DNA of 64,000 nucleotides from Macrocystis pyrifera (GCA_031763025.1 JASSKH010000012.1:4745397-4809396); one strand, 5' to 3'. Shown: positions 22,386 to 35,240, counted from the first letter of the stretch. Numbers and translations are program-made. Notes: a model not told the origin generated them from the letters alone.

Positions 22386-25300
22386 AAATTAACTCATGTT
22401 CATGATGAAGTTCCTGTGGTAACGGAAAGCGTCTTTCGGAAGGGGTTTCGTCAAGAAGCCCGCATGTTCGTATTCCGACCTCACATGCGTGATTTCAAAC
22501 TCTCCCTTTTCGACAAGTTCTCGCAGGAAGTGGTGGCGGACATCTATGTGCTTCGAGTTAGAGTTCGTCACAGGGTTGACCGCTATTTGGATCGCACCCT
22601 TGTTGTCTTCAAAAACCTGGATGCACGGATCCCCAAAATCAGGCAACAGGAAACGCCACACTGACCATAGAAAAGAGCCTCCTTGAAACCCTCTGCCATC
22701 GCAACGTACTCTGCTTCACTCGTGGAGAGTGTGGAAGTCTTCTGCGTCCTAGAAATCCATTGAATCGCCGCACCCCCACACATCACTGCTGCACCCGAGA
22801 CAGACTTCCTCCTAGTGTCTCGGGGGGCATAGGCTGCGTCTGCATAAACCACCAACTCTAATCCACTGCCCCTCTGGAAAGTAATATCGTAGCTACTCGT
22901 CACCTTCAGATACTCCAAAATCCCTCTCGCAGCCAACCAGTGTTTGAGTTTGGGGGCATGCATATACCTCGCGACCGCCCTTACGGCATTTGAGATATCA
23001 GGTCTCGTCTGGTTAGAAAGCCACAGCAAACTGCCTACTAGTTCACGATACGGCCAGTCACCAGTGGGCTCCTCCTCGTCAAACACCTCCAGGAAAAGAT
23101 CAGGGGAAAGTGGGGTGTTCCTACCAGTGGTCACGCCAAATTGCTTGACCGTCTTCTCCGCGAAAGATTTTTGCGAAATTGACAGTAAACCCGCGACCTT
23201 GTCTCTGGAATAGTGGCAACCGGCATACCATCGCAGCTCACCAAGGTTATTGATGGAGACTACGCGGTTCAGGTCCTCGCAAAAACGGTCACATCTCTCC
23301 TTACGGCCTACCGCAAAAATGTCGTCGACGTGAACCACAGCAATGATGGAAACAGACCCCGCCTCGATTAATCGAAAAACACACGGATCTGCGAGGCTCT
23401 GTTCAAAACCAAGACTCTTCAGGCGGGTGACCAAGTGTCTATGCCAGGATCTCGACGCCTGTTTCAAGCCGTATAGGCTACGATTTAAGCGAATTACTTT
23501 GCCGCTCAGATTACCACAGCCCTGTGGCATCCGCATCAAAACGAGTTCCTGTAGTTCGGCCTGGACAAACGCTTGTTGTACATCGAAATGGCATAAATCT
23601 AACTGTAACTCGCAGGATATCGCAGCCATCATACGGATACATGACGCGGCGGGGGTGGGGGCAAAAGTCTCATAGTAATCAACTCCGGGGCGTTGGCTAA
23701 ATCCTCTCGCCACTAGTCGCGCTTTCGCCTTCACTACCTTACCATGCTCATCTGCCTTCCAAGTGAACACCCATTTGGCCGATACCACGTTCCCTCCCTT
23801 TTGCTGCTAAGCATCCCCGAAAGTCCCAGCTCCCTCAAGTCCGGCAATCTCCGTCTCCATCGCATGGGACCAGTTCGCATGGTATTGCGAGAGCATCGCC
23901 TCCTGGTAGGTCGCGGGTTCCGAGAGTTGTCCCGCGTGACATGTTGGCAGAGCAGGGGCGGGTTGGTTGGGCGGGCGCTGGTTGAAAAGTGTGTGGTCAG
24001 CTGGCTGCGATGTACCAGTAGACGCCTGGTGGTATGCCCTCGTCCTCGCGCGCGTCCGCCCCAGTTGGAGAAGCCCGTTGTCCGGGGGACCCTCGTCGTC
24101 CTCGATCTGAGGGTTCTCGGCCCCCGGTAGGGATGACGGTGACATCACCCCCGGCGTCGGCGGCATCTCCGGTGGCGCCGGCGTCATCACCGGCGGCATC
24201 CCCACTTGAAGCGGCGCCTTCGTCATCGCCCGTGTCCTAGCGCGCGTCCGCCCCAGTTGGAAGAGCTCGTTATCCCGGGGGCCCTCGTCGTCCTCGACGT
24301 GATGGTTCTCAGCCCCCGGTGGGGATGACGGTGAAATCACCCCCGGCGGCGGCGGCGGCACCCCCGGCGTCGGCATCGGCGGTGGCGGCACCTCCGGTGG
24401 CGCTGGTGTCATCGCCGGCGTCGGCGGTACCGCTGGTGGTGCCGGTGACATCATTGGTGGTATCCCCGGTGACACAGTCGCCAGCTCCGGTGGTAAATAC
24501 CTGATGTGCAGATCGGCCTCCCACGGCTCCGCCACCGAGTCCTTCCTCACCTGAGGCGCAGCCTCGATGATCGGCTTGCGCTCCACCTCCCAAGTGACGT
24601 CCCGCGAGTTGCTCGTACGCCCGCATGCCGTGACCACCTTGACGCAGTCGCGCGGATGGTTTCTCCCCCGTTGAGGTAAAAACACCGTTCGGCCTTGGGG
24701 TCAGACTTGTGGGTGCGGTGGATACGGTGGAATCCGGGCTGCATGAAGGCGAGTGTGTTGGGCGGCGGCAGTGTCCCAAAAAATGCCTCGTGCGGCGACT
24801 TGAAATGGGCGTTCGCCAACGTCGCCGTGGTGTTCAGGCAGTCGTTCATGTAGATGGCTGCTTCCACCCAGTAGCGGTCCAGGTTCGGGAGCTGCCCGGG
24901 GAACAGCCGGGGGGCCTCAAGGCAAGCGGCCATACCGCCTTCCTGGATGAGGCCGAGTCCACGTTCGACCACACCGTTGTGTTTCGGTCCGTCGACCCCG
25001 GTGTGCTCGTGTCGGATTTTCTCATTGGCGCATAAGTTTGCGAAGAGTGCGTTCACGAACTCTGTGCCGTTGTCCGTCCGGAAACACTCGACGTCTGCGC
25101 CGACGTCAGCCAGACATTTTCGGGTCGCCGCGGTCACGTCGGCGGCGCTCTTGCTCTTGAGGGGGTATAGCCATCCCATGCGTGTCGCGTCATCCTTGAA
25201 CAAGATCAGGTACATGGTGGGTGTCCTCCGGGTCCGATGAAACGTGCGTCGCGTACCTGCGGCCACGACTGGTTCCCACCTCCGCCGCGGCCGGCCTATG

Positions 25301-26785
25301 GCGGCCATGGTTGATGTCCGCCACCGCCACTGGCGTGCGAATCCTGCCTCTGCCGATTTTGTTTCGGCTTCCCGTTCTTGTTCCCCGAACGTGCCCCTCC
25401 CCAGTCCTGGCCTGCCCAGCCTTGACCATGCTGGTGTTGCTGTTGGTGTTGATGCGGTGGCTGATGTTGATTGTGTGGTTGCTGCTGTTGCTGCTGTTGC
25501 TGCTGTTGCTACCCCCAGTGCCCAGTGGCGCCACCACTCGCCGTGCCACCTCTGCCGCCCGTGTAGTGGCCAGGGCTGGGACCGGGGAAACTCCCCTGTC
25601 CACCTGCTCCACCTCCACCTGGGCTATCAAGACCTGTGCTGAGCCATCGATCATTTTCCTCTTACTCGCTTCCAACTCCCGGTACGTTATGCGAACCCGG
25701 TCCTCGATCATGTTGAGGGTCAAGTTCTGGGCGTATTGCAGGATTTTCTTGTCCACCTCGTATTCGGACGTCAGGCATTGCAGCAGGTGGGGGTTGGCTT
25801 CCTGATCCGTTTTTGGGATCCCTACTTCGGAGAGCTTTTCTCGGATGATGCTCATCCTCTCGAAATAAAGGGTGGGGTCCTCCCCCTCTTTCATATGGGC
25901 ATTGATGTATTCTCTCTGGTATGCCTGCTTGTCGAGGTCGTCGCTTGGGACGTAGTGCCGACGTACCTCGGCCATCGCAAGACTAGGGCTGCCTATGTCA
26001 TAGATCTTGTATAACAGAGACGAATTAGTCAGCGCGTTGGTGATACCCTCGTATGCCCTGCGAGCAGCGGCTACCCTTGCCGTTCCGAAACGGTAATCGA
26101 GGTCTTGTTGACTCCTTCTATTTGGGCCCTGCAAGACTATCGGGTCGCTAGTTTCCTTCTAAACATCATCGCAGGTGGTAGTAACAGCCCATGATAGAAA
26201 TTGCTTCGACCATTTAAAATAATTTCCCTCCTTACTGCCATCAAGTTTCGGTGAAGGCTTACCAAAACCAACTAGAAACGTGCCTGGCTGACCATGTGGC
26301 TCCAGTGGGCGTATTCCTCCTCCAGCCCCCTGCTGTAGCCTCTACATCCTCGTTCGTTCCTCCTCTCTGATCTCCAGCCGGAGCGACATCTCGGCCATCT
26401 CTCGTTTCAGGCGGGCGATCTCATCATCGCGGCCTGCGGCTCCGTCCTCCTGCGAAGCCTCGTTCCTTCTACTCGTTTCTGCTCCGCCCTCTGGCGGAGC
26501 AGTTCCGCCCTCTGGCGGAACAGAGTTTCGCGCTCCTGCGCTACTAGCCATTTCCGCGGCCTCTGCCGCGGCGTTGCTGACTGCCTCTGCTGCCGCTGTT
26601 ATCGCCACTCCTGTAGCTCTCCTGGCTCTGTCGACCTCGTTGTCGCCAGTGCCTCTGCTCGGTTGACGTCCCTCTGGCCTCTGCATCCGAAAAACTGAAA
26701 ATCTCTCGCTCGTCCTCGAACGGGGAGTTGCTCTCCCGGCGTAGCCCCAACCAGCAAGTGCGTCTAATTGGAACAGTCGCTAGCG

Positions 26786-27078
26786 TGTTCGATGCCCTCA
26801 CTGATATGATAGGCCAAGCCTGAGTCAGTTCATAGAAGTCCCTCCAGGGTATATATATATTATCGCTTAGAATACACAAGACAAGGAAGAAAGGGGGAGA
26901 ACATGAAGTACACACACAACAAGAAGAAGTAGAACAAGAAGAAGAAAAGAAGAAGTGAGAAAGCGGCGGATAAGATACGTCCCAACCCGCTGACCGTTCC
27001 ACACAGAAACACGCATATTTCCTGTGTGGAACTCTCAAATACCGTTACACATGAATCCATACACCAAGTACGTGAGCA
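26786..27078 (-). repeat. copia 5' LTR
   Basis: 293 bp direct copy of 21000-21290, differing at about five positions and by a 2-bp length change in the AAG-rich tract. Confidence 0.9.
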
Positions 27079-27239
27079 CTCCGAACATCGAACTTCACCC
27101 CGAGGAGTCCCACGAGACGCCCGCTCAATGTTGCCGCTTGTACGGCGTGCTTGAACCGTAAAAAAAGGTTGATACATCCACTGCAGTCATCTGTTTCATC
27201 GATATATCTTGGTCCCAAAGAGGTTAAAAGGCCTGGTCT

Positions 27240-27320
27240 TGTTTTTTTCCCCATTTTTTTCTGTTAATCTTTCATCTTTCTTCATCCCATTTATTTTTTT
27301 CGTCTTTTTTTTCCCCCTCC
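27240..27320. repeat. T-rich low-complexity tract
   Basis: Repeated T runs with TTTTTTTCCCC; no gene. Confidence 0.6.
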
Positions 27321-27469
27321 CTCTTAGTCGTAACTCTGATCCGGGATGACGTGGCAAGCTCTCGCCCCCCTTCCCAACTACGATTCGTCTCTTTCATTTT
27401 CTATCGCGAAAATGTTTCAGCCCTTTCTTTTCGACTCGCGTCGAATTGCGCCTACCTACGCTACTAGGC

Positions 27470-28135
27470 TCTCAGCAGTAGATTCCTGTCCTGTTTGCTA
27501 ACATGTTCACAATGTCCAACCTGGGATTCGAACTCAAGGACCAACTTAGTAGCATTCGAGGGTAACTACTAGATCCTCCGGGGCGACCGGCCTGGACATC
27601 CCGGTCTGCCGACCAACGGTTGTAGATCAATAACGCGCCAACTCCTTTCCGGTGATTCGGCCCAAAGCGATTGAAGAGGCGAATACATGCGACAACGAGT
27701 GTACGGTCCGATTCGTGCCGTTCCTCGGATTGGCGTAGCACCTTGTGACATGGCGAATGGCGAACGAAGTTATCTGTCAGCGTTTGCCGCGTCAGAATGT
27801 ACAGTACTCCAGTCGGTTTCGGGCCCTCCCACGGCTTTCACGTCGAAACGTATACGATACTCTGCAGGTGAGCGTGGCGAAAAACGGGTTTAGGATCGCA
27901 TGCAGGCCTGTTGTCTCTTGAGTACAGCAGTAGTCGCTTTTCGCTTTCGGCCATTTCGTCTCGTCCGTATGCACCCAGTACCTTACTGACTGGTGCTTCA
28001 GTAGGAGGGTCGATCAGTCGAGTGACTATTAATACCGTATCATCTATATATTTGCGGTCTTTAGCTTTCAAGATTCTCTCTTTCGCGTTATGCACAGTAA
28101 TGGGATTGTTTGCTTCTCTTCGCCATCCCAATGTT
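27470..28135 (-). mobile_element. LINE endonuclease relic (copy 3)
   Basis: Minus-strand peptides VLGAYGRDEMAES...KRLLLYS and EERHESDRTLVVACIRLFNR parallel YERDEL...ERLLLHA and HESDHNVVVCNIRLFGR of LINE copy 1. The SDH histidine reads as R here (HESDR). Only the endonuclease C-terminal half survives; frames are broken. Confidence 0.7.
27500..27595 (-). other. tRNA-like (SINE-type promoter) segment
   Basis: The minus strand has ATCTAGTAGTTACCC (A-box-like) and, about 40 nt on, GAGTTCGAATCCCAGG (a good B box). It cannot be folded into a clean cloverleaf by eye, so a tRNA-derived SINE head is more likely than a tRNA gene. Confidence 0.3.
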
Positions 28136-28339
28136 CGTAATACTGCCTTTAGATGAGATACAGAGCCACTCGCCCGAGTGGCATAAACTCGCCGGAAAAA
28201 ATGGGGTTAGCTCCCCTACCGTAGCATCATCAAAATAAGGAGGCGATCCTCACTGGGGGCCCCGGCTATCACGTTGTTAAATGCTTTCCGAAAAATGATC
28301 CTTCTCGCGGATTGGTGTATACTTGGTGGGGGCATAGTC

Positions 28340-28447
28340 TATTACGGAGGACCATAGTAAATAAGATCAAATATTGTTAGTAAAAATAGGTAATATATAG
28401 GTTTTTATTTATACCATAGGCCCTATTAATTATGGCCCCCCGTAATA
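28340..28447. mobile_element. MITE family A, copy 1
   Basis: 108 bp between TA dinucleotides, TATTACGGAGGACC...CCCCCCGTAATA, with ~29-bp inverted ends and an inner block around ATAGGTTTTT. The TA flank is the usual Tc1/mariner duplication. Same family as nine further copies in the window. Confidence 0.85.
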
Positions 28448-28759
28448 GCCCACGACAAAGGAACGACACAGCACTACATTTTCCCCGCAGTTGGGCTCGT
28501 ACTTCATCGGTCGGGGGCACTGATAGACCCCCCCCCATGCGGCAAACTTTATCCAGGCCTGTCGCGATGAGCTACCTAACAGTCAGTCCCACTCCGTGGG
28601 TCCCCTTTTTCTCGAGCTTGCCACCGTCTGCCCCAGATCAAAGCCGTGAAATAGTTAAGTATGCTAATCACGTTTAGTCACTTGGAGCCCTATGACGCAG
28701 AGAGACGCACATTCTTCAGTTGTTATATAGGTCCTGTAGGGGGGCTTTCAATGCGGGGT

Positions 28760-30180
28760 TTTGGCTGTTTCACGGAAGCGCTACAGAAATACCTTTGAAG
28801 CACCATGGAAGCACAATTTCCATGGAGGTCCCACGGAATTTCAATGGAAGTCCCATGGGAATCCCCAAAAAAACAACACAGAAGCAGCATGAACGTCCGC
28901 ATGGACTTCAGTGCTCTCATGGTATTCCCATGGAAGTCCCCATGGCAATCTCAATGACAATCGCCATGGATGTTCCGTGCGGAAGCTGTGCTTCCATGTG
29001 ACTCCCATGGAAACCCACGGAGGCACTATGGAAGATCCCCGTGGAAGTCCCCGTGGACATATTTATAGTATCTCTATGGAACTGCCCATGGACGTCTTCA
29101 TGGGAGCACTTTTCGTCCATAGAAGCATCATGAACGTCCCCATCGAAGTTCCCATGGAAGCACCACGGAAGTCCCATGAAGACACCATCGAAATCCCGTG
29201 GAGTTTTCCTTGGAAGTCTCGGTGGAAGTACTGCTGGGCTTTCATGGACTCTGAAGACAGCATGGAGATCCCCATGCAATCATTGTGTTCCATGGAAGCA
29301 TCATGGAAACCCCAACAGAATTCCCACTCAGAAGAACCATGGAATTCCCTCTGGAAACAATGTACTTCCATGGGAGGTCCCCATAGAAAACCCACATTGA
29401 AGACCCCGTGGAATTCCCCACGGACGCACCATGCAAGTACCCATGGATACATTCCATAGAATTTCTCATGGAAGTACCCATAGAAGTTCCCATGGAAGTC
29501 CCCATGGCGGCCCACATAGAGGCAACACGTGAGCATCATGGAACCCCCCATGGACGCACAGTGCTTGCATGGTGCTCCCAAGGTGCTTTTATGAGGACTT
29601 TTTCGTGACCCTCATGGAACTTCCATCTTCCATGTCAGCACAGCAATGTCTCCGTGGGGACTTCCGTGTGACGTCCATTGAAACACAGAGCACCCATGGC
29701 AACTTCCATGTGGCGCTTCCATGGTGTTTCTATTATGCTTCCATGGTGTTTCTATGGTGCTCACATGGTGCTCCCATGGTGTCTTCCGCGGGACATGGCA
29801 CTCATTGTTCCATGAAGATATTTATAAGGAAGTCCATGTTACTTCCCCTTCTTTAGAATTTCCTTGGCGCTTTCATGGAACTTCCATGGGAATTTCATGG
29901 AAGCGCAGTGCTTCCATGAGGAATTCTATGGCTTTTTTTCGTGATAGATCCATGGGATTTCCATGGTACTTCCATGGAAGCACCTTGCTTCTGTTGAGAC
30001 CGTAGTTATTCCATGGTGAGTTCCGTTCTGCTCCCATGATACTGTCGTGGTGCTTTCGTGGGACGAAGATATTGCTTCCACGGGGGCTTCCATCGCGCTT
30101 CCGTGGTGGCTCCATGGCGCCTCCAGCTTCCATGGAGCTTTCATGCGGTGCTTCCATGGCGCTTTCACGGTTAGTATATA
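28760..30180. repeat. CCATGG-rich fold-back satellite
   Basis: About 1.4 kb of degenerate short repeats. In the left half (to ~29.55 kb) the phrase is CATGGAAGTCCCATGG; in the right half it appears mainly in inverted form as CTTCCATGGTGCTCCCATGG. The ends are roughly complementary (TTTCACGGAAGCGC at the left, GGCGCTTTCACGG at the right), so the block could fold back on itself. Long frames on both strands follow from the repeat and are not genes. Confidence 0.8.
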
Positions 30181-30634
30181 TGGTAGGATGCCTCCACGAG
30201 GTATTAATAATAATAGTGTTCTATAGCGGCAATGGAAAACAATGCAAACAGACGTACATCACCAGCCTCTCTTCTCCGTTCGCTACAAGATCCATGCTTT
30301 CCGCGGCGGCGATGACACGACACTGCTTACCACGCAGTCAATACTGCCGCGTTGAAAAACCGTGCGAGGAAATATTCCGCTAGGTCAGCGCTAGAGCAAG
30401 GTCAACGCCGCACTTGTCGGCGAGCTCTGGCACGTGTTGGGGGTTACGCAGGCCCGAGCCCTACCCCGGTGGGGGAGAAGCCGAGAAGTGATACGTACGT
30501 ATATTAATCGTGTGTCATAGGCGAAAAAGGGATATTTGTAGCGTGGCCAGACAAAAGCACGCCTTCGCGCGTTTGTGCATCCGACATATTCCAGGCAGGA
30601 CTGAAAAATCATAATACTGTATCTACCTGGTAGA

Positions 30635-30692
30635 GACAGACTAGGGTCGTAAACCAGGGACCTCGCTCCTCTCCGCCTGCGCTACAAAGGCA
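30635..30692 (-). other. tRNA-like box A / box B pair
   Basis: The minus strand reads TGTAGCGCAGGCGGAGAGG followed by CCCTGGTTTACGACCC, resembling A and B boxes about 30 nt apart. Arms do not pair convincingly; a SINE relic is possible. Confidence 0.25.
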
Positions 30693-31290
30693 CGTTTGTT
30701 TGTGCAGGCCTTCGGGCGCTGTACAGTATATGCGTACGAGTACCACACACAGTAGTACAGTCTACAGCACTATACGTTTGTTTTAATTTCGCCACACACC
30801 TACTTACTGCGTACTGCACTTCGGACCTATCATGCATGCACAAACACCAGCAGTAGTAAGCGGTTGCGTATACAACAAACCATTCATTGTACAACGGGCA
30901 CGAAGGAGGTATGCGTTGTGCATACGGCGTACAATGCGTCATATATATACCGTACTCTGTACATCAAACCACTATTATTATATTAATATCGCTGCGGACC
31001 ATAAAAAAATCTTGATCAGTTTCGGGTTTTGCTGAAACCCAAGCCCGACAAAGCGGTTGAAATCGGTAGTCAAGGCTGCTGTTAACTGCTGTTGTTGTAC
31101 TGTACAGTAGCACTGCAGTATCTATCGCGATACAAGAAGAACAAATCCTGCGCTTTCCAGGCGGACAAGCTTGAGCTTTGCTACAGTAGACTCCTCCAAG
31201 GTAGGGGTGGTCGCTGGACGGCTTATTACACCTCCTCCATAGGCGTCTGGATGGCGCGTGCAGGACGTGTCGATTTGAGCGTGCTTCGGT

Positions 31291-31360
31291 CCTGATCTTA
31301 GATCTTGGATCTTGGATTTTAGATCTTGGATCTTGGGTCTTGGATCTTGGAGCTTGAATC
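31291..31360. repeat. (GATCTTG)n microsatellite
   Basis: Imperfect repeats GATCTTGGATCTTGGATTTT over ~70 bp. Confidence 0.9.
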
Positions 31361-32097
31361 TTACACTCTTTACCACGACAACGTATAACGGTATCACATG
31401 TGTGTGTTCTTCACATTAAACCGTGCTGTCTACTCGTCGATATCATACGATCTAACTATCTAATCTCTGTAGATCGCGGACTGTATATTTAATGTAGTAA
31501 CACCTGCACTGGAAAAACGTCAAAACCTTCACGAAACCGACCCAGCCCCGAAAAAAGCACGCCAACTTGTCAACTTGGTATACGAAATACCTGCCAACAC
31601 AACAACAAGCAGATAGATCGAATGTTCAGTATCCACCACGTAGAGGACCGAGGCGCCGGACTTCAGAACGAGAGGTGGTCGGGGAATCGACGCTTTGTTG
31701 TGGTCTACCCGTTCGTCGGTGTTCCTTATTTCCACGGTATGGACAGATAGACACGCCGGAAGCCTTCCCTCAGAAGGTACGTCGGTGTTGGAGGGACTCC
31801 TTGTAGATAAATATATTGGAACGAGATCAAGCAGATCGAGGAGCGAGTCGATGTGCAAACACGACGACATGACATAATAGCACGTATCTCGATACTACTG
31901 TATGTAACGCCTATTGGCAAATAAATGCCTACCAATATGTATGTGCAACAACCTGCAACGTAAGATAAAGCAATCAATCAATGCTGCTGCACTACGAGTA
32001 CAACTGCTAGCAGTCGGCGGTCAAACAGGCCCGTTGGGTCAACCGTTTGTGAGGATACTATTAATATGTGCTTCTGGCTGCCGTCAAGAGGGAATCA

Positions 32098-32528
32098 GGG
32101 TGTGTCTTAACCCCCCCTAGAGAGCATGGGAACGAGCGGAACGGAACGAGGCTGTTCGTGGTCATTCGTTCCGTGCCTGTGTAAAAAAACGTGTTTGGGT
32201 CCATGCAGAATCCTGGGCCTCGCCAGCCGAATCAGTACGAACGGTATCTTTCGCACACGCCAGAGCACATTGGTGTCCACATCCATCCTCGGTGGTGTCC
32301 ATCTACATCAAATATGACCCTGTATGTTCCCGTTCGGTCGGGCCGTTCGGTCCTCCCAAACAAGAAAAAGGGGTGCAACACTTCTTCTTCCTCTTCCTAG
32401 ATATACAGTTTGTCTCGGGCTGCACTGAATCTATTCGTTTCCCACAACCAATCAGCATCAATTCATGCCGCAAATAATATTCCATCCGGTTCGTTCCAAT
32501 GCTCTCTGGGGGGGGTTAAGACACACCC
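32098..32528. mobile_element. 431-bp TIR element, non-autonomous
   Basis: Ends GGGTGTGTCTTAACCCCCC and, inverted, GGGGGGGTTAAGACACACCC, extending through AGAGAGCAT on both sides (~30 bp TIR). TCA flanks both ends, consistent with a 3-bp target duplication. The interior has no transposase. Superfamily uncertain. Confidence 0.75.
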
Positions 32529-32529
32529 T

Positions 32530-34870
32530 CAGGCACAGCAAGCTCTCGGACACCGTCGTCAGCTGATCGAGAGCCGTCGAAGGTAAGAGAACGAAGGCCG
32601 AGCGACACATCTCAAGAAGCGGCAATAATAGTAGTACTCGAGCCAGGTTGCAAAGAAAAGCCGTTGCGTTTCACAGTGAATCTTAGCTAGGCATCATAAC
32701 GCATCGGGCGTGTGCAGGGAGGACGCAGCGGTTCCAATTTCCCGCCCGAGGGCTCGCCCTATCCCTCTTTCTATGTAACGCTTTAGGTAGCACGACAGTA
32801 GCGTGCAGAGGATCGCTTCACGTCGAATAATTAGCCCTACCGGCGATGTGGCGGCGCCTGGCGTGATGCAGGTTTTGGCCTGCAAGGAAATGCGGGTTTC
32901 AACCTACCACCAGTAGACATACGTTGAGCATATGGATATATTAGAGGCAGGTGGACCGCTGCAGCCTGCAGCAGTTAAAAGATGTGCGAATGTGTCCTCG
33001 GTGAAAGAAAAAATATATTACTCATCTCATGTTTTTGTTTGCTGCGAAACCCATCCAGCGCAGGATCTGGCTGCGACACGCGTCTTCAAGTGGCCAACAT
33101 ATGGTGAGGGCCCGTTTGGTTTGACGCTTGTAATCATTGCACTACGTATGTATGCGTACCCGTGTCTGCGTGTGAATGTACGTGTCAGGTATACATGTCT
33201 TCTTTATTATGCCAAGATCACCCCATCGCAACATGATGAAGCGATTGTACGAACGTAAGTTCAGTTTTTGAGATCCCTTAGGAACATCAGGTTTACACGC
33301 CTACGCGCCGCCTACCCGATGGGTGGGCAAGATGCGGCAGGGTGAATCGCGTTAGTCTGCCGTATGTTGTGTGCCCCCGGCAAACAGTGTATTGCCTGTA
33401 TACCACTGTAGTAAGAAAACAAGAACTACAGTAAGAAACCCAGGGTCAGATTACGGGAAAACAAGAAGTTCTACTGCTGTAGAGTCTCTATACCGAAGAT
33501 AGTGTAGAACGCGAGCGGGCGTTGTCAGGTAAGATTTCCAGCCCACACCAGCCAATCATATACATACGTACATACCCGTTACACTATGTTTGATGTTGTC
33601 AGTGCAAGTGCCTGCAAGCTCGCGTATAATTGCGTGCAAAATCGCATGCCATTGTGAGCAAGCTTGCATTCGACTGTTAAATAGAGTACGCGACCCGAAT
33701 GAGGGAGCCAGCCGCAAGGGGACAACGACAAAGTGGTGGGCAACGATGCGAGCACAAACAGGGTACGAGTTACATTGCAGGACACATGTTAATCGAAAAA
33801 CGAGAAAACTGGTACTAGTCTAGCCTACTCAATGCACAATGTTTTACGTAATCGTTAAAGGTTGACAAGCAGTTGCACATTATGTTGCCTCGACAAGGTA
33901 CAGCATCTCAGGATTCCTATATCGTAAAGGTAGAAATAGTGAAAAACAAAGAATGTCGGATCATCCACGAAGATCTGGGTGCAGACCGAAGATGCTGTGA
34001 ATATGGGTAATATCGTGCCAGGGGCGATGCTGACGACGTTGCGCATGGATCGGTACCCCGACTTCGGCTCCGAGATTCGGCCTTTCGGTTTGGTCCCGCC
34101 GTAATGAGCATATTATCTTTCCTCCTTCCCCCCCCTCGGTACATAACGTGCCTTCATTTTTGATCGCTGATAGGATTCCATCCTCACTGCACACGTCGAT
34201 TTGAATCGAATTTTGTTATTAATAGCTGTCGGCGACAAATAAAGAGACATATCGTGTGTGTAACACTCAAGACACGGCCCCCCCTTCCCCCCCGCCGTCG
34301 GACGATTAATCGAAGCCGATTTCTCCGCAACGAAGAGAGTATACTACAAGTAATGCCGAGCGACGCATCTATGGAACCAGTTTTCTAAAGCCACCAGCTT
34401 CGTCGTGTGTGCCTCGGATCTTCATCCCATGGGGTGTGTTGTCTTGAGCGCTACACGGATCTACCAGGTACTTCGTGTATGATCAGCAGACTCTGAACCC
34501 TACCGCGTACATATTTTTAAGGGCAGCGTAGCCTTGTGGTAACGGGCGGCGAGTGCGACGGATGTTCCTGCGAAAACTGCGGTGAACCTTTGCAACCCCG
34601 CGTTACCGCACGTATTGTTCAGACACTCGTCTTGACTGTGGACCGCCCGCGATTGTCGATGAATCCCCGGGTTACGTCAGCCAGTGTAGCTTCTACCGCT
34701 CGCCACACGATTTTTTGTGCGCAGGTTTTGAAGTACGGTGAACGGAGAAAATAATCGAGCTCGCGAAAGAGACAGGCACACCGGACGATCTGGTTTGTTG
34801 TTGATGTCGACATCACGATTTTCTGAGAGATGTTGCGATGGTACACGCATGTATTTTATGCTCCCCCCTG
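32530..34870. other. Gene-free stretch
   Basis: No coding exon, RNA gene or strong repeat is supported over ~2.3 kb. A short C run occurs near 34278-34292. Confidence 0.4.
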
Positions 34871-34875
34871 CCCCC

Positions 34876-34935
34876 GGTCTTCTACGACTACGGCCATACA
34901 TGACATCGACTACACCTCCCTCCCCCCCCCCCTCA
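34876..34935 (+). mobile_element. Poly(C)-tailed LINE 3' end fragment
   Basis: TACGACTACGGCCATACATG...TCGACTACAC followed by a C-rich run. It matches the 3' tail at 57245-57335 and, inverted, those at 41735 and 43720. Confidence 0.6.
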
Positions 34936-35240
34936 ATCCCCCGCTCGTCCCCCGTTTTACCGCGGCCACCCTCCGTGCACGTGTGGCTCCGGTGGCATAG
35001 AGATAGCGCTTTTTGTTTTCGGGTGTATTTGTGACTGACCGGGCTCCATAAGGCCGCTGATGAAACCAACCGGTAAGCCATGCATGTGCCTTATCGCTGG
35101 AATGTCATTTGTGTGCTTTCCGTTCTTGTTTCGCCATGTATGTTCACCCAGGCCCAGCAGGTGGCATTCCTTGTTCCTCGGGTTGCACTTTTCCTTCTGT
35201 CTCAGGATCAGTGTTTTTGTGTGCCTTGCTACTGCTGTAG

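Larger units (their letters stand above)
21000..27078 (-). mobile_element. Ty1/copia LTR retrotransposon
   Basis: Fossil copia element read on the minus strand between LTRs at 26786-27078 (5') and 21000-21290 (3'). Parts in order: Gag with a coiled-coil-like N-terminus (~26.7-25.2 kb); integrase (~25.3-24.5 kb, with DNGTEFVNA and KHNGVVERGLG); a Pro-rich linker with an internal duplication (~24.4-24.0 kb); reverse transcriptase and RNase H (~23.8-22.4 kb, with FDVQQAFVQ, LYGLKQASR, VVHVDDI and STSEAEYVAM). A purine-rich stretch next to the 3' LTR fits a polypurine tract. About 1.1 kb of A-rich non-coding DNA lies between RNase H and the 3' LTR. The LTRs differ at about five sites plus one small indel (~98% identical), so insertion is fairly recent. 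Even so the coding part is broken (roughly five breaks). No perfect target duplication is evident. Confidence 0.92.
30190..32095. other. Gene-free stretch
   Basis: No coding region is supported. It contains ACGTACGTA motifs, one tRNA-like segment (30635-30692) and a GATCTTG microsatellite (31291-31360). Confidence 0.5.

Noticed and set aside
28911-29610. Met/His/Gly-rich proteins on both strands
   Set aside because: Translation of the CCATGG repeat in several frames; no domain.
34525-34610. tRNA-like sequence (TAGCCTTGTGGTAACGGGC)
   Set aside because: A-box-like start only; no B box and no fold.
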